From Nocardia terpenica (GTDB lineage: Bacteria > Actinomycetota > Actinomycetes > Mycobacteriales > Mycobacteriaceae), in the NCBI RefSeq assembly GCF_013186535.1, contig NZ_JABMCZ010000001.1:1798001-1862000 (forward strand): a stretch of DNA of 64,000 nucleotides, written 5' to 3'. Position 1 is the stretch's first letter; each line of letters opens with the position of its first letter. This document shows, piece by piece, positions 33,380 through 44,130 of this stretch. The position numbers and the translations under genes are program-made. Under the pieces are notes generated by a model. That model did not search any database, was not told where the DNA came from, and saw only the letters and a list, made by a program, of their open reading frames with translations.

Positions 33380-34297
33380 GTGCCGGTGGAACTGACTGCA
33401 CAGCAACGGGATCGAGCGGCCGGGGTGTTACCCGGTACGGCGGCGGGCGACGCGCTCGGCGCCGCCTACGAATTCACCCATCCCACACCGGATACCGAGA
33501 TCTACATGAAGGGCGGCGGATCGTTCTTCTGGGAGGTGGGGGAGTGGACCGACGATACCTCGATGGCGGTCGCCGTCGCGCTGGCCGCCGCGGACGCCGG
33601 GAACCTGCACAAGACCGGCGGCCTGGACGCGGTGGCGGCGCGCTTCGTGCAGTGGTGGGATTCGCGGCCCAAGGACGTCGGCATGCAGACCAGCCGGGTG
33701 CTGCGGGAGCGCAGCGCCAACGCCGACCTGATGCGTCGGCGGGCGTTCGCGCTGGACGGGCTCACCGGCGGTAACGGCTCGCTCATGCGCACCGCGCCCG
33801 TCGCCCTGGCCTACCTGCGCGACGCCGAGCGCTGCGCGATCGCGGCCCGCGCGGTGAGCGATCTGACCCACAGCGACCCGCGGGCGGGGGAAGCGTGTGT
33901 GCTGTGGTCGCTGGCCATCCGGCACGCCGTGCTGTATGGCACCTACGACGGCGTGCGCGGTTCCCTGCCCGCGGTCGACCGGGAGTTCTGGGAGCCCCTG
34001 CTGGACCAGGCCGAATCCGGTGCGCCGCACGACTTTCCGAAGAACGGCTGGGTGGTGCACGCGCTGCAGACCGCCTGGTGGGCCATCACCCACACCGATT
34101 CGCTGCCCGCCGCGCTGGAGGCGGCCGTGCGGGCGGGTGGCGACACCGACACCACCGCGGCCATCGCGGGCGGGCTGCTCGGGGCGCGCTGGGGGTATTC
34201 GGCGATTCCGGAGCAGTGGACGCAGATCCTGCACGGGTATCCGGGGTTTCGGACGGAAGATTTGCTGGCGGTGACGCAGCGGATTCTGGCTCACTGA
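33380..34297 (+). CDS. ADP-ribosylglycohydrolase family protein
   Basis: A 305-residue ADP-ribosyl hydrolase of the ARH/DraG fold. Metal-binding motifs are visible: GTAAGDALGAAYEF near 15-28, GEWTDDTSMAVAVALA near 55, and the C-terminal GGDTDTTAAIAGGLLGA near 255, which carries two of the conserved acidic ligands. Family members remove ADP-ribose from proteins or small metabolites; the target here is unknown. The GTG start at 33380 is preceded by GGGAGGG. Palindromic element copy 10 starts three bases after the stop. Confidence 0.92.
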   Translation: MPVELTAQQRDRAAGVLPGTAAGDALGAAYEFTHPTPDTEIYMKGGGSFFWEVGEWTDDTSMAVAVALAAADAGNLHKTGGLDAVAARFVQWWDSRPKDVGMQTSRVLRERSANADLMRRRAFALDGLTGGNGSLMRTAPVALAYLRDAERCAIAARAVSDLTHSDPRAGEACVLWSLAIRHAVLYGTYDGVRGSLPAVDREFWEPLLDQAESGAPHDFPKNGWVVHALQTAWWAITHTDSLPAALEAAVRAGGDTDTTAAIAGGLLGARWGYSAIPEQWTQILHGYPGFRTEDLLAVTQRILAH

Positions 34298-34300
34298 GGG

Positions 34301-34327
34301 GATCCCGGCCAAAAGCATGCCGGGAAC
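34301..34327 (-). repeat. Palindromic element copy 10 (minus orientation)
   Basis: Arms GATCCCGGC and GCCGGGAAC (one uncompensated mismatch), loop ATGCTTTTG on the minus strand. It is the last copy seen; I found none from here to the end of the window. Confidence 0.85.
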
Positions 34328-34491
34328 ATATGGGGAGCGCCCGGGAGCGCCTAGGAGAATTCCGACAAAAGGAATGAATCGCCGAATTGGGGGGCTGATC
34401 TGCGGTTTCGGGCAAACGGTGGGCGTCGGGGTGGTCGGGGTGGGCCTCGGCTTGCCGATGGCACCCTGTCGCACGCTCTAGTCTGGTCATC

Positions 34492-36915
<2,424 letters not shown>

Positions 36916-37017
36916 CGGCGGCGCGGTTTCGTACAGACCAGTTGGTCGTCTGCTATGGCGCGCCCGGGAATGGCATTGTGTCGTGCCTTGATTGGCGGCG
37001 CGAGTACCTTCGGCGGT

Positions 37018-37836
37018 ATGGAGGTGCTGCTGCATCAGATCGATGCGTTCGCCGATGCGCCGTTCACCGGCAACCCCGCGGCGGTGATGCCGCTGTTGGA
37101 GTGGTTACCCGATCAGGTGATGCAGCAGGTCGCCGAGGAGAACAACCTCGCCGAGACCGCCTTCTACACCTCCGAGCTACCACCCGGGGCGGGGCCGCCG
37201 CCGGGTGACGGTCCGGCGTTTCACCTACGCTGGTTCACCCCGGCGGCGGAGGTGTCGATGTGCGGGCACGCGACGCTGGCCGCGGCGGCGCAGATCCTCG
37301 AGGATATGCATCCCGGCGAGGACCGCGTGCACTTCCACACCCGCAGCGGCTGGCTCAGCGTCGAGCGCACCGACGACGACGAGCTGATCCTGGACCTGCC
37401 CGCGCTCGAATCCCTCGATGTGGTGCCCGATCCCGTGCTGATGGCCGCCCTCGGCGTGCGCCCGCTGCGCGCCCTCACCGGACAGGACGAGCTGGTCGTG
37501 CTCGCCACCGAGGCCGAGGTGCGCGAGGTGCGCCCGAATTTCGCGGTCTTCCCGAAGCTGCCGCGCGGCGTGATCGTCACCGCCCCCGGCGACACCGCCG
37601 ACTTCGTCTCCCGCGTGTTCGCCCCCGGCGTCGGCATTCCGGAGGACCCGGTCACCGGATCCGCGCACGCCCAGCTCACCCCGTTCTGGGCCCGCGACCT
37701 GGGCCGCCCGCACCTGTCGGCCCGCCAGCTCTCGCCGCGCGGCGGCCGCCTGCACTGCACCCTGTCCGGCACCCGCGTGCAGCTCACCGGCCGCTGCCGC
37801 CGCTACCTCGACGGCGTGGTCCGCCTCCCGGACTGA
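37018..37836 (+). CDS. PhzF-family isomerase-like protein
   Basis: A 272-residue member of the PhzF/diaminopimelate-epimerase-like superfamily. The N-terminus QIDAFADAPFTGNPAAVMPL and the catalytic Glu region EENNLAETAFYTS near 41-53 are typical, as are FTPAAEVSMCGHATLAAA near 77 and the C-terminal PEDPVTGSAHAQLTPFWA block near 205. Members isomerise small metabolites; only PhzF has a known phenazine role and no phenazine genes are here. TACCTT at 37005-37010 lies 7 bases before the ATG, consistent with a leaderless message. Upstream in-frame ATGs are not supported. Confidence 0.93.
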   Translation: MEVLLHQIDAFADAPFTGNPAAVMPLLEWLPDQVMQQVAEENNLAETAFYTSELPPGAGPPPGDGPAFHLRWFTPAAEVSMCGHATLAAAAQILEDMHPGEDRVHFHTRSGWLSVERTDDDELILDLPALESLDVVPDPVLMAALGVRPLRALTGQDELVVLATEAEVREVRPNFAVFPKLPRGVIVTAPGDTADFVSRVFAPGVGIPEDPVTGSAHAQLTPFWARDLGRPHLSARQLSPRGGRLHCTLSGTRVQLTGRCRRYLDGVVRLPD

Positions 37837-37883
37837 TCGATCATCGGGCCGAGAGACAGTGCCGCACAGCGTGTTCGAGCCCG

Positions 37884-38297
37884 CTACGCGGTGGCCGAGC
37901 CCGAGGCGATATCGTCGGCCAGCGGCGCGACGGCGGCAATGATCTGCGTGACGGTCTCCGCCGGAACCCCCGCGGCAAGCAGAGCGGCGGTGAGATGCCC
38001 CGCCACCAGATTGAAATGGTCCAGGGTGATCCCGCGCCCCTGATGCACCTGCTTCATCGGCGCACCCGTATACGGCTCTGGACCACCGAGGGCGGCAGCG
38101 AAGAACTCCACCTGCCGCCCCTTCAGCCGAGACATATTGGTCCCGGTGAAGAACCCGGCCAACTGCTCGTCGGCAAGAACCCGCACATAGAAGTCCTCGA
38201 CCACACTCTCCAAGGCGGGGTGGCCGCCGATCGAGTCGTAGATGGTCGGCTCGGCGACGGCGGCCGACTTCTGTCGAAACGGTGTCGGTATACGCAT
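37884..38297 (-). CDS. glbN: Group I truncated haemoglobin GlbN
   Basis: A 137-residue truncated haemoglobin. The sequence VVEDFYVRVLADEQLAGFF carries the distal Tyr (Tyr37, B10), and APMKQVHQGRGITLDHFNLV carries the proximal haem-binding His (His85). It agrees closely with mycobacterial trHbN, which oxidises nitric oxide to nitrate with bound oxygen. The ATG at 38297 gives a short N-terminal extension before TIYDSIGGH. Its role is probably protection from NO. Neighbours (PhzF-like, Uma2) give no functional hint. Confidence 0.95.
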   Translation of the reverse strand: MRIPTPFRQKSAAVAEPTIYDSIGGHPALESVVEDFYVRVLADEQLAGFFTGTNMSRLKGRQVEFFAAALGGPEPYTGAPMKQVHQGRGITLDHFNLVAGHLTAALLAAGVPAETVTQIIAAVAPLADDIASGSATA

Positions 38298-38541
38298 GGC
38301 ACCAGGACACCAGCCCGGTATTGCGTGCCGATCAGCCGACCGTGACGCGCCGGTATCCGCTGATAGCAATGCTGTTGCCCGGTGTTCACACCGAGGGGGC
38401 AAGCGCTGTGAGGCCAGATCCGGCTCAGCGCGCAACTGCGGGCCCTTCCGAATCGGGATGGAGGTGCAATGATATTGGGTGAGTGCGCGCATGACGTATG
38501 TCGCGAATTTAGTCGTGACAGTGCCGACGAGGAGGCGAACG

Positions 38542-39135
38542 ATGACGGTCGAGATGGCGCCGATCCCGCACGGGCAGCCGATCACCGTGCAAGAATTCGA
38601 TGTTCTGCCTGTCGACACCAGTCATCGTTACGAGATAGAGAATGGATTCCTGCTCGTGAACGCTCGCCCAGCGCCGCCGCACAGCCGTGTCATCAAGCGT
38701 TTGCTTGTCCAGCTCGACGATCAACTTCCCCCGGGACTGGAAGCATTCGCGGAGCTGGAAGCGGAACTCTCCGGTCGCTCGCCACGTCGTGTCCCTGATG
38801 TTGTCGTGGGACCCGTCGAAGTAGATCAGCAGACCCGGATTCGAAGCGAACAAATCGCCCTGGCAATCGAGATTGCCTCTTCGGGTGAGTCGGCGGTCCG
38901 CGATTACGCCATCAAAGCAGGTGAATACGCCGCGAACGGCATAGCCCACTATTGGGTGATCGATATTCTGGACACCGAATCGGTCGGTCTGACCATCTAC
39001 ACCCTGGACGAGTCCGGCGAATACCGCATCACCCCGCGGACTACCGGCGTGGTCGACATCGCCGCCCCGTTCCCGCTGAAGATCGACCTCGGGGCACTCG
39101 CCGCTCGGCGTGGGGCGCCGTCGCAGTCCCAATAG
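38542..39135 (+). CDS. Uma2 family endonuclease-like protein
   Basis: A 197-residue protein of the Uma2/DUF820 family, a PD-(D/E)XK nuclease-fold group abundant in cyanobacteria and some actinobacteria. Family landmarks are GQPITVQEFDVLP near the start, YEIENGFLLVN, RRVPDVVVGPVE with the active-site Asp, and LAIEIASSGE with the Glu-x-x region. The ATG at 38542 is chosen for the GAGGAGG site 7 bases upstream. Base composition is lower in GC than the flanking genes, which suggests a mobile, accessory gene. In vivo target unknown. Confidence 0.88.
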   Translation: MTVEMAPIPHGQPITVQEFDVLPVDTSHRYEIENGFLLVNARPAPPHSRVIKRLLVQLDDQLPPGLEAFAELEAELSGRSPRRVPDVVVGPVEVDQQTRIRSEQIALAIEIASSGESAVRDYAIKAGEYAANGIAHYWVIDILDTESVGLTIYTLDESGEYRITPRTTGVVDIAAPFPLKIDLGALAARRGAPSQSQ

Positions 39136-39158
39136 CATTGCGGCGCTGGGGCTTCGGC

Positions 39159-39881
39159 TCAGCGGGTGGTGTGTTCGCCGCCGTTTACCGCGAGGACCTG
39201 GCCGGTGATCTGGCGGGCGCCGGGGGAGGCCAGGAAGGCGATGGTGGCGGCGATGTCGTCGGGGGTTCCGGGGCGGTTGGTGAAGGTGGCGGCGATGAGG
39301 GCGGCGCGGCGGTCGTCGGGGAGGTTGTCGCCGAAGAATTCTGTTTCGGCGATGTAGCCGGGGGAGACGATGTTGGCGGTGAGGCCGCGGGGGCCGACGG
39401 TGGCGGCGAGGCCGATGTTCCAGGACTGGACGGCGGCCTTGGCGGCGCAGTAGGAGTTCATGCCCTTGTCGGCGGCGATCGAGCCGATCGTCACGATCGA
39501 ACCGCCGGGGCGCAGCTTGTCCAGGCAGGCGGTGGTGACCAGGACCGCGGACACGACATTCGCGGCGTAGTTGGCGTACCAGCCCGCGGCCAGGCCCGCC
39601 AGCGAATCGTCGGCCGCGCGTTGGAAATCGGTATTGCCCCCGGCATTGTTCACCAGCACGTCGATCGGTCCCAGCGTGCGGGCGAACTCCTCCACCTGCT
39701 CGGGCACGGTCACGTCGAAGCAGGCCGTGCGAACGTTTCCGCCGAGTTCGGCGGCCGTTTCGGCGAGTACCTCCGCCCGCCGCCCGGTGATGACGACCTC
39801 GTCCCCGGCCTGCGCGAACGTCCGCGCGGCGGCCTTGCCGATGCCGGTTCCACCGCCGGTCACCACGATGGTGCGAGTCAT
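39159..39881 (-). CDS. SDR-family oxidoreductase
   Basis: A 240-residue classical short-chain dehydrogenase/reductase. TGGGTGIG at 8-15 binds NAD(P), NNAG is at 78-81, and the catalytic triad is Ser134, Tyr144 and Lys148 (YCAAK). The C-terminus AITGQVLAVNGGEHTTR-like ending is standard. The cofactor loop has ITGRR after strand 2, favouring NADP. It is divergent from a MarR regulator with a palindrome between them, so its expression is probably repressed until a ligand appears. Substrate unknown. Confidence 0.93.
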   Translation of the reverse strand: MTRTIVVTGGGTGIGKAAARTFAQAGDEVVITGRRAEVLAETAAELGGNVRTACFDVTVPEQVEEFARTLGPIDVLVNNAGGNTDFQRAADDSLAGLAAGWYANYAANVVSAVLVTTACLDKLRPGGSIVTIGSIAADKGMNSYCAAKAAVQSWNIGLAATVGPRGLTANIVSPGYIAETEFFGDNLPDDRRAALIAATFTNRPGTPDDIAATIAFLASPGARQITGQVLAVNGGEHTTR

Positions 39882-39913
39882 GTGTCGTAACCCTCCCGAG
39901 TCGAACTAGATCA

Positions 39914-39925
39914 TTTAGACCTAAA
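39914..39925. promoter_or_regulatory. Palindromic operator between the SDR and MarR genes
   Basis: TTTAG (39914-39918) and CTAAA (39921-39925) form a 12-base palindrome in the 75-to-80-base divergent gap. TAGCAT (39928-39933) and TAGGAT (39933-39938) to its right are -10-like sequences for the MarR gene. The arrangement fits autorepression plus control of the SDR. Confidence 0.6.
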
Positions 39926-39962
39926 CATAGCATAGGATTCAGGGCTGAAGGAAGGAGTGGGC

Positions 39963-40505
39963 ATGGAGCTGGACCCGGCCGATCCCATCGATGCCATCGC
40001 CCTGGCGTGGGCCACCGAGCGTCCCGGCACCCCGGTCGACTCGATCGGGATCGTCACCCGGCTGTGGCAGGCCGCCAAGCTGCTCGGTGAGGACCGGCGG
40101 CGCACCCTGGCGCGGGCGGGCGCCGATACGGCCGTGCTCGATCTGCTGTCGGTGCTGCGCCGCAGCGGCTCGCCCTATCGGCTGAGCACGCGCGAACTCG
40201 CCGACGCCACACTGGTTTCCGCGGGCGCGATCTCCCAGCGCGTCGCCCGCGCCGAACGCGACGGCCTGGTCACCCGCGTCACGCGCGCGGACGGTTCGCG
40301 CAGGGTCGACGTCGGGCTCACCGCCGCCGGGCACGCCCTGGTGGAGCGGCTGGTCGACGGCGTGCTGGGCCGCGAGGCCGACCTGGTGTCCTGCCTGGAC
40401 GCGGACCAGCAGCGCGAGCTGGTGGGACTGTTGCGCGTGCTCCTGGACGGGTTGCAGCGCGAACTGGGGGAGCGGCGGCCCAGCCAGGTCGGCGATCCGG
40501 GCTGA
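39963..40505 (+). CDS. MarR-family transcriptional regulator
   Basis: A 180-residue winged-helix regulator. The DNA-binding region is YRLSTRELADATLVSAGAIS then QRVARAERDGLVTRVTRADG near 75-115, with the wing SRRVDVGLTAAGHALVERL. A long N-terminal segment (about 55 residues) and the C-terminal helix (DADQQRELVGLLRVLLDGL) form the dimer. The ATG at 39963 or the GTG at 39957 can both use GAAGGAG. It probably controls itself and the divergent SDR through the TTTAG-N2-CTAAA palindrome. Confidence 0.92.
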   Translation: MELDPADPIDAIALAWATERPGTPVDSIGIVTRLWQAAKLLGEDRRRTLARAGADTAVLDLLSVLRRSGSPYRLSTRELADATLVSAGAISQRVARAERDGLVTRVTRADGSRRVDVGLTAAGHALVERLVDGVLGREADLVSCLDADQQRELVGLLRVLLDGLQRELGERRPSQVGDPG

Positions 40506-40664
40506 TCCACCGGCCGCCGAAATGCCGTGCGGCGGCATGCCATTCGCGGTGCGGGCTTGTCAACGACGGCCGATCGGGGTTAGGTTTCGAAGGGTGGCGA
40601 TGCTCCCGTAGGCCGACTCGCACCGGTCCGGGGTCGGGATCGTCACGATCAGAAGGGGAAATCC

Positions 40665-41063
40665 TTGTCTGTTCAGCTCAATCACACGATCGTGCACTGC
40701 CGCGACAACCGCAAGTCCGCCGAATTCCTCGCCGACATCCTGGGATTGACGGCGGGGGAGCAGTGGGGGCCGTTCGTCCCCGTGGTCCTCGCCAACGACG
40801 TCACCCTCGACTTCGCCACGGTAGGACCGGAGGTCGCCGAGATCACGCCGCAGCACTACGCCTTCCTGGTCACCGAGGACGAATTCGACGCGGCCTTCGC
40901 CCGGATCCAGGATCGGGGCCTGCCCTTCTGGGCGGACCCGCAAAGGCAGCGACCGGGCGAGATCAATCAGAACGACAGCGGCCGGGGCGTGTACTTCCCC
41001 GACCCCGACGGCCACTACCTGGAACTGCTGACCATCCCGTACGGCGGATGGCCCGCGCGGTGA
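40665..41063 (+). CDS. Glyoxalase/VOC-superfamily protein
   Basis: A 132-residue vicinal-oxygen-chelate fold protein. Two beta-alpha-beta-beta-beta modules are seen: LNHTIVHCRDNRKSAEFLAD with a possible metal His, and the second ending GRGVYFPDPDGHYLELLTIP with His and Glu ligands. These residues are typical of metal-dependent dioxygenase or fosfomycin-resistance-like members. The TTG start at 40665 is preceded by AGAAGGGGA. The substrate is unknown. A strong hairpin follows the stop. Confidence 0.87.
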   Translation: MSVQLNHTIVHCRDNRKSAEFLADILGLTAGEQWGPFVPVVLANDVTLDFATVGPEVAEITPQHYAFLVTEDEFDAAFARIQDRGLPFWADPQRQRPGEINQNDSGRGVYFPDPDGHYLELLTIPYGGWPAR

Positions 41064-41076
41064 CCTGACGAGGAGC

Positions 41077-41111
41077 ACCCGGCCGCCCCCTCATGTGGTG
41101 TGCGGCCGGGT
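41077..41111. terminator. Bidirectional terminator-like hairpin
   Basis: ACCCGGCCGC (41077-41086) pairs with GCGGCCGGGT (41102-41111) across 15 bases. It lies between the convergent glyoxalase and ABC substrate-binding genes and can serve both. Confidence 0.75.
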
Positions 41112-41148
41112 ATCTCGTATCGCCCGTCTCCGGGATGTGGCTCCTACC

Positions 41149-42195
41149 TTACTGCCGGTCCGCCGCCTGCTGGACGAACCGGTTGGTGTAGGTGTCCGCC
41201 AACCGAATCCGGTCGCGCACCGGGGCCACATTGCGGGAGTACCTGCCCAGGATGTTCAGGACGTTCTGGGCCCCTTCGGGTTTCATCAGACCGTCGCCGT
41301 TGAACATGCCGATCGAATCGCGGATCGACTGCACGTACAGATCCTTGCCGCCCGCGGCGTACTGCGGCGGCATCTTCGCCGCGATCTCCTCGGGCGTATG
41401 GGTTTTCATCCACCGCAGCGTCTGCACGAACGCGGTGGCGAGCTTCTGCACGATATCCGGGTGCGCCTGCACCAGGTCGCAGCGCACGTACAGCGACGAC
41501 GCCGGATACAGCCCGCCCAGCGCCGCCCGGGTGCCCGCCTCGGTGCGCATGTCCACCAGGATCTTCGCCGCACCGGACTTCGTCATCTGCGCCACCGTCG
41601 GATCGGTGGTCATCCCGGCGTGGATGCTGCCGTGGTTCATGGCGGCGATGAACGGTTGTCCCGCACCGGCTTTCACCCGGTCGTAGTCGGCGGTGCCCAG
41701 CCCCGCCTGCCCGGCCAGCGCCTGGGTGAGGAAGTCGGTCGAGGACCCCAGCGAGGTCACGCCGAGCTTCCTGCCGCGGAAATCCGCGGGGCCGGAGATG
41801 GTTTCGGCCTGCGACTTCGACACCAGCTCCACTTCGCCCGGCACGTCGGCCAATTGGACCACGGTGCGCAGGCACCGATCCTTGGCCTGCAGGTCGATGG
41901 TGTGGTCGTAGAACCCGACCACCGCCTGCACGTCCCCGGTCAGCAGCGACAGCTCGGCACTCGCGCCGGACTGGTCGCCTACCAGCGTCACGTCGATGTC
42001 GTTGCGCGCGAAGTTGCCCAGCCGCTGCGCCAGCATGGCGGGCAGATAGATCACCTTCTCCAGGCCGCCGACGATAATGGTGATCTGCGGGCGGCCGTTC
42101 GCCATCGGAATGCGCCGGGTGTCGCGGCAGCCGGTCACCAGCAGCAGCGCGCAGACGGCCAGCAGGACCAGTGCGATATGTTTGCGATACCTCAT
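41149..42195 (-). CDS. ABC transporter substrate-binding lipoprotein, SsuA/TauA/NitT family
   Basis: A 348-residue lipoprotein with signal HIALVLLAVCALLLVTGCRD (lipobox LVTGC). The mature part has the NMT1/SsuA fold: YLPAMLAQRLGNFARNDIDV, AVVGFYDHTIDLQAKDR and SGPADFRGRKLGVTSLGSST. Family substrates include sulfonates, nitrate, taurine and thiamine precursors; the ligand here is open. It ends the operon ATPase-permease-binding protein, whose order on the minus strand is ATPase first. Confidence 0.92.
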   Translation of the reverse strand: MRYRKHIALVLLAVCALLLVTGCRDTRRIPMANGRPQITIIVGGLEKVIYLPAMLAQRLGNFARNDIDVTLVGDQSGASAELSLLTGDVQAVVGFYDHTIDLQAKDRCLRTVVQLADVPGEVELVSKSQAETISGPADFRGRKLGVTSLGSSTDFLTQALAGQAGLGTADYDRVKAGAGQPFIAAMNHGSIHAGMTTDPTVAQMTKSGAAKILVDMRTEAGTRAALGGLYPASSLYVRCDLVQAHPDIVQKLATAFVQTLRWMKTHTPEEIAAKMPPQYAAGGKDLYVQSIRDSIGMFNGDGLMKPEGAQNVLNILGRYSRNVAPVRDRIRLADTYTNRFVQQAADRQ

Positions 42196-42199
42196 CCGC

Positions 42200-43087
42200 T
42201 CACACCTCGTGCGCCGAAGTGCCCTGGGCGGGACGCCATTTCAGCAGCCGCCCCTCGGCGAAGCCGATCGCCGACTCGGCCACCAGCGCCACCACCGTGA
42301 TGATGATCATGCCCGCGTAGATGCCCGCGGAGTCGAAGGTGCCCTGCGCATTCGAGATCAGCAGCCCCAAACCCTTGCTGGCGCCCGCGTATTCGCCGAC
42401 CACCGCGCCGATCAGCGCGAAGCCGAACGCGGTGTGCAGGCTGGACAGGATCCAGGTGGTCGCGCTGGGCAGCACGATCTGCGACAGCACCTGCCATCGG
42501 CTCGCGCCCAGGATCCGGGCGTTGTCGATGACATTGCCGTCCACCTCGCGGGCGCCGGTGAAGGCGTTGAAGAACACCGCGAAGAAGACCAGCACGATGA
42601 CCGTGGCCACCTTCGACTGCAGGCCCATGCCGAACCAGACCAGGAACAGCACCGCCAGCACGATGCGCGGAACGGCGTTGAGCGCCTTGATGAACGGCGC
42701 CAGCACCTGCGCCCAGTAGTGATTGCGGCCCAGCAGCACGCCGAGCACCACCCCGGCCACGCTGCCGATCACGAAGCCCAGCACCGCCTCCTCGACGGTG
42801 GTGAAGATCTGCAACCAGATCGAGCCGAACTGCGTGCCCTGCGTGAACCATTCGACCAGCCGGGACCAGATCAGCGACGGCTTGGAGAACACGAACGGGT
42901 CGATCCACAGCGTCGCGGTCAGCTCCCACGACCCCAACCACAGCACCACCAGCGCCGCGCGCAGGCTCCAGGTGCGGATCGCGGTGCGGCGCGCCTGACC
43001 GCGGGCGCGGGCGAGGATCTGCTCCTCGGATTCGGACTCGACTTCCGGTGCGGCACCGGCGATCCGCTCGGCGACCTCAGGCGACAC
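42200..43087 (-). CDS. ABC transporter permease, SsuC/TauC-like
   Basis: A 295-residue inner-membrane permease with about six helices. The EAA loop that contacts the ATPase is readable as DNARILGASRWQVLSQIVLP near residue 195. An N-terminal extension of about 45 charged residues (SPEVAERIAGAAPEVESESE) is longer than in E. coli SsuC. The GTG at 43087 overlaps the ATPase gene by 11 bases; only 4 bases separate its stop from the lipoprotein start, so the three genes are one transcript. Confidence 0.92.
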   Translation of the reverse strand: MSPEVAERIAGAAPEVESESEEQILARARGQARRTAIRTWSLRAALVVLWLGSWELTATLWIDPFVFSKPSLIWSRLVEWFTQGTQFGSIWLQIFTTVEEAVLGFVIGSVAGVVLGVLLGRNHYWAQVLAPFIKALNAVPRIVLAVLFLVWFGMGLQSKVATVIVLVFFAVFFNAFTGAREVDGNVIDNARILGASRWQVLSQIVLPSATTWILSSLHTAFGFALIGAVVGEYAGASKGLGLLISNAQGTFDSAGIYAGMIIITVVALVAESAIGFAEGRLLKWRPAQGTSAHEV

Positions 43088-43883
43088 GACGGGCTCCCTT
43101 CGCGCGGGCGGCCTCGACCTGGTCGCGCAGCGTGCCCCAGATCTCGGAGTACAGGTCGCGGAATTCCTCGGTGAGCCGAACCTGCTCGACATTGCGCGGC
43201 CGCTCCAGCGTCACCCGGAAGTCGCCGCAGACGGTGGCGGGGCTCGCCGTCATGACCACCACGCGATCGGCGAGCGCGATGGCCTCCTCCAGATCGTGGG
43301 TCACGAAGATCACCGCCGCTCCGGTGCCCGACCACACCCGCAGCAACTCGTCCTGCATGAGCTGGCGGGTCTGCACGTCCAGCGCGCTGAACGGCTCGTC
43401 CATCAGGATGATCTCGGGCTCGTTCACCAGGGTCTGCGCCAGCGCGACGCGCTTGCGCATGCCGCCGGACAGCTGATGCGGATAGTAGTTCTCGAATCCG
43501 GCCAGCCCCACCGTGCGCACCCATTCCGAGGCCCGCTGGCGCGCTTGCGCTTTCGGCACTCGCTGCAAGCGCGGGCCGAGCGCGACATTGTCCAGTACGG
43601 TGCGCCACGGCAGCACCGCGTCCTGCTGGAACATGTAGCCGATCCCCGCCGGGATCCCGTCGACGTCCTTGCCGCGCACCAGGGTTCGGCCCGCGGACGT
43701 CTTCTCCAGGCCCGACACCAGCGACAGCGTGGTGGACTTCCCGCAGCCGGTGGGTCCGACGACGGCGACGAATTCGCCCGGGGCAACGGTGAAGTGAAGA
43801 TTCCGCACCGCGGTGTGGATACCACCGTCGGATCCGGGAAAGCGCTTCGTCGCCCCCCGGAGCTCGATGAGTGGATTGGTCAT
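43077..43883 (-). CDS. ABC transporter ATP-binding protein, SsuB/TauB-like
   Basis: A 268-residue ABC ATPase. Walker A is GPTGCGKSTT near 44, the Q-loop YMFQQDAVLPWRT, the signature LSGGMRKRVALAQ near 137, Walker B EIILMDEPFSALD near 156, and the H-loop VTHDLEEA. The YMFQQDAVLPW Q-loop is typical of the nitrate/sulfonate/taurine group. AGGAG precedes the ATG at 43883. First gene of the importer operon, divergent from the biosynthetic cluster across 247 bases; functional ties to the cluster are unproven. Confidence 0.94.
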   Translation of the reverse strand: MTNPLIELRGATKRFPGSDGGIHTAVRNLHFTVAPGEFVAVVGPTGCGKSTTLSLVSGLEKTSAGRTLVRGKDVDGIPAGIGYMFQQDAVLPWRTVLDNVALGPRLQRVPKAQARQRASEWVRTVGLAGFENYYPHQLSGGMRKRVALAQTLVNEPEIILMDEPFSALDVQTRQLMQDELLRVWSGTGAAVIFVTHDLEEAIALADRVVVMTASPATVCGDFRVTLERPRNVEQVRLTEEFRDLYSEIWGTLRDQVEAARAKGARRVA

Positions 43884-44130
43884 GTCTGGCTCCTGATACC
43901 TCGAGGCCGCCGATGTGGCGGGCGACCGCCGACCGACCATAAGTGTTCGCCATCACACCCCACCCCCTTGTGCGCACAACCGACACAACCTGCAATTCCC
44001 CCGTTCTGCGCATTCTGCTCACCGATCCGGGGCGGTGCGTAGGCATTCCAGAACCCGTCCACAGCGATTCCAGCCGACGGCGGCAGAGTGCGTGTGTACG
44101 CAACTCAGGGAGCGGCCGATAGGGGACAGG

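Noticed and set aside
5587..34327. Palindromic elements as ordinary Rho-independent terminators only
   Set aside because: Two copies are inside coding regions, one lies in a promoter region, and partial units accumulate on one side; termination may be a secondary use.
37018..37836. Phenazine biosynthesis gene phzF
   Set aside because: PhzF-like isomerases are widespread and no other phenazine genes are present.
41149..43883. SsuABC-like importer as part of the biosynthetic cluster
   Set aside because: It is a self-contained divergent import operon of a common family, with no pathway link visible; left outside the cluster.
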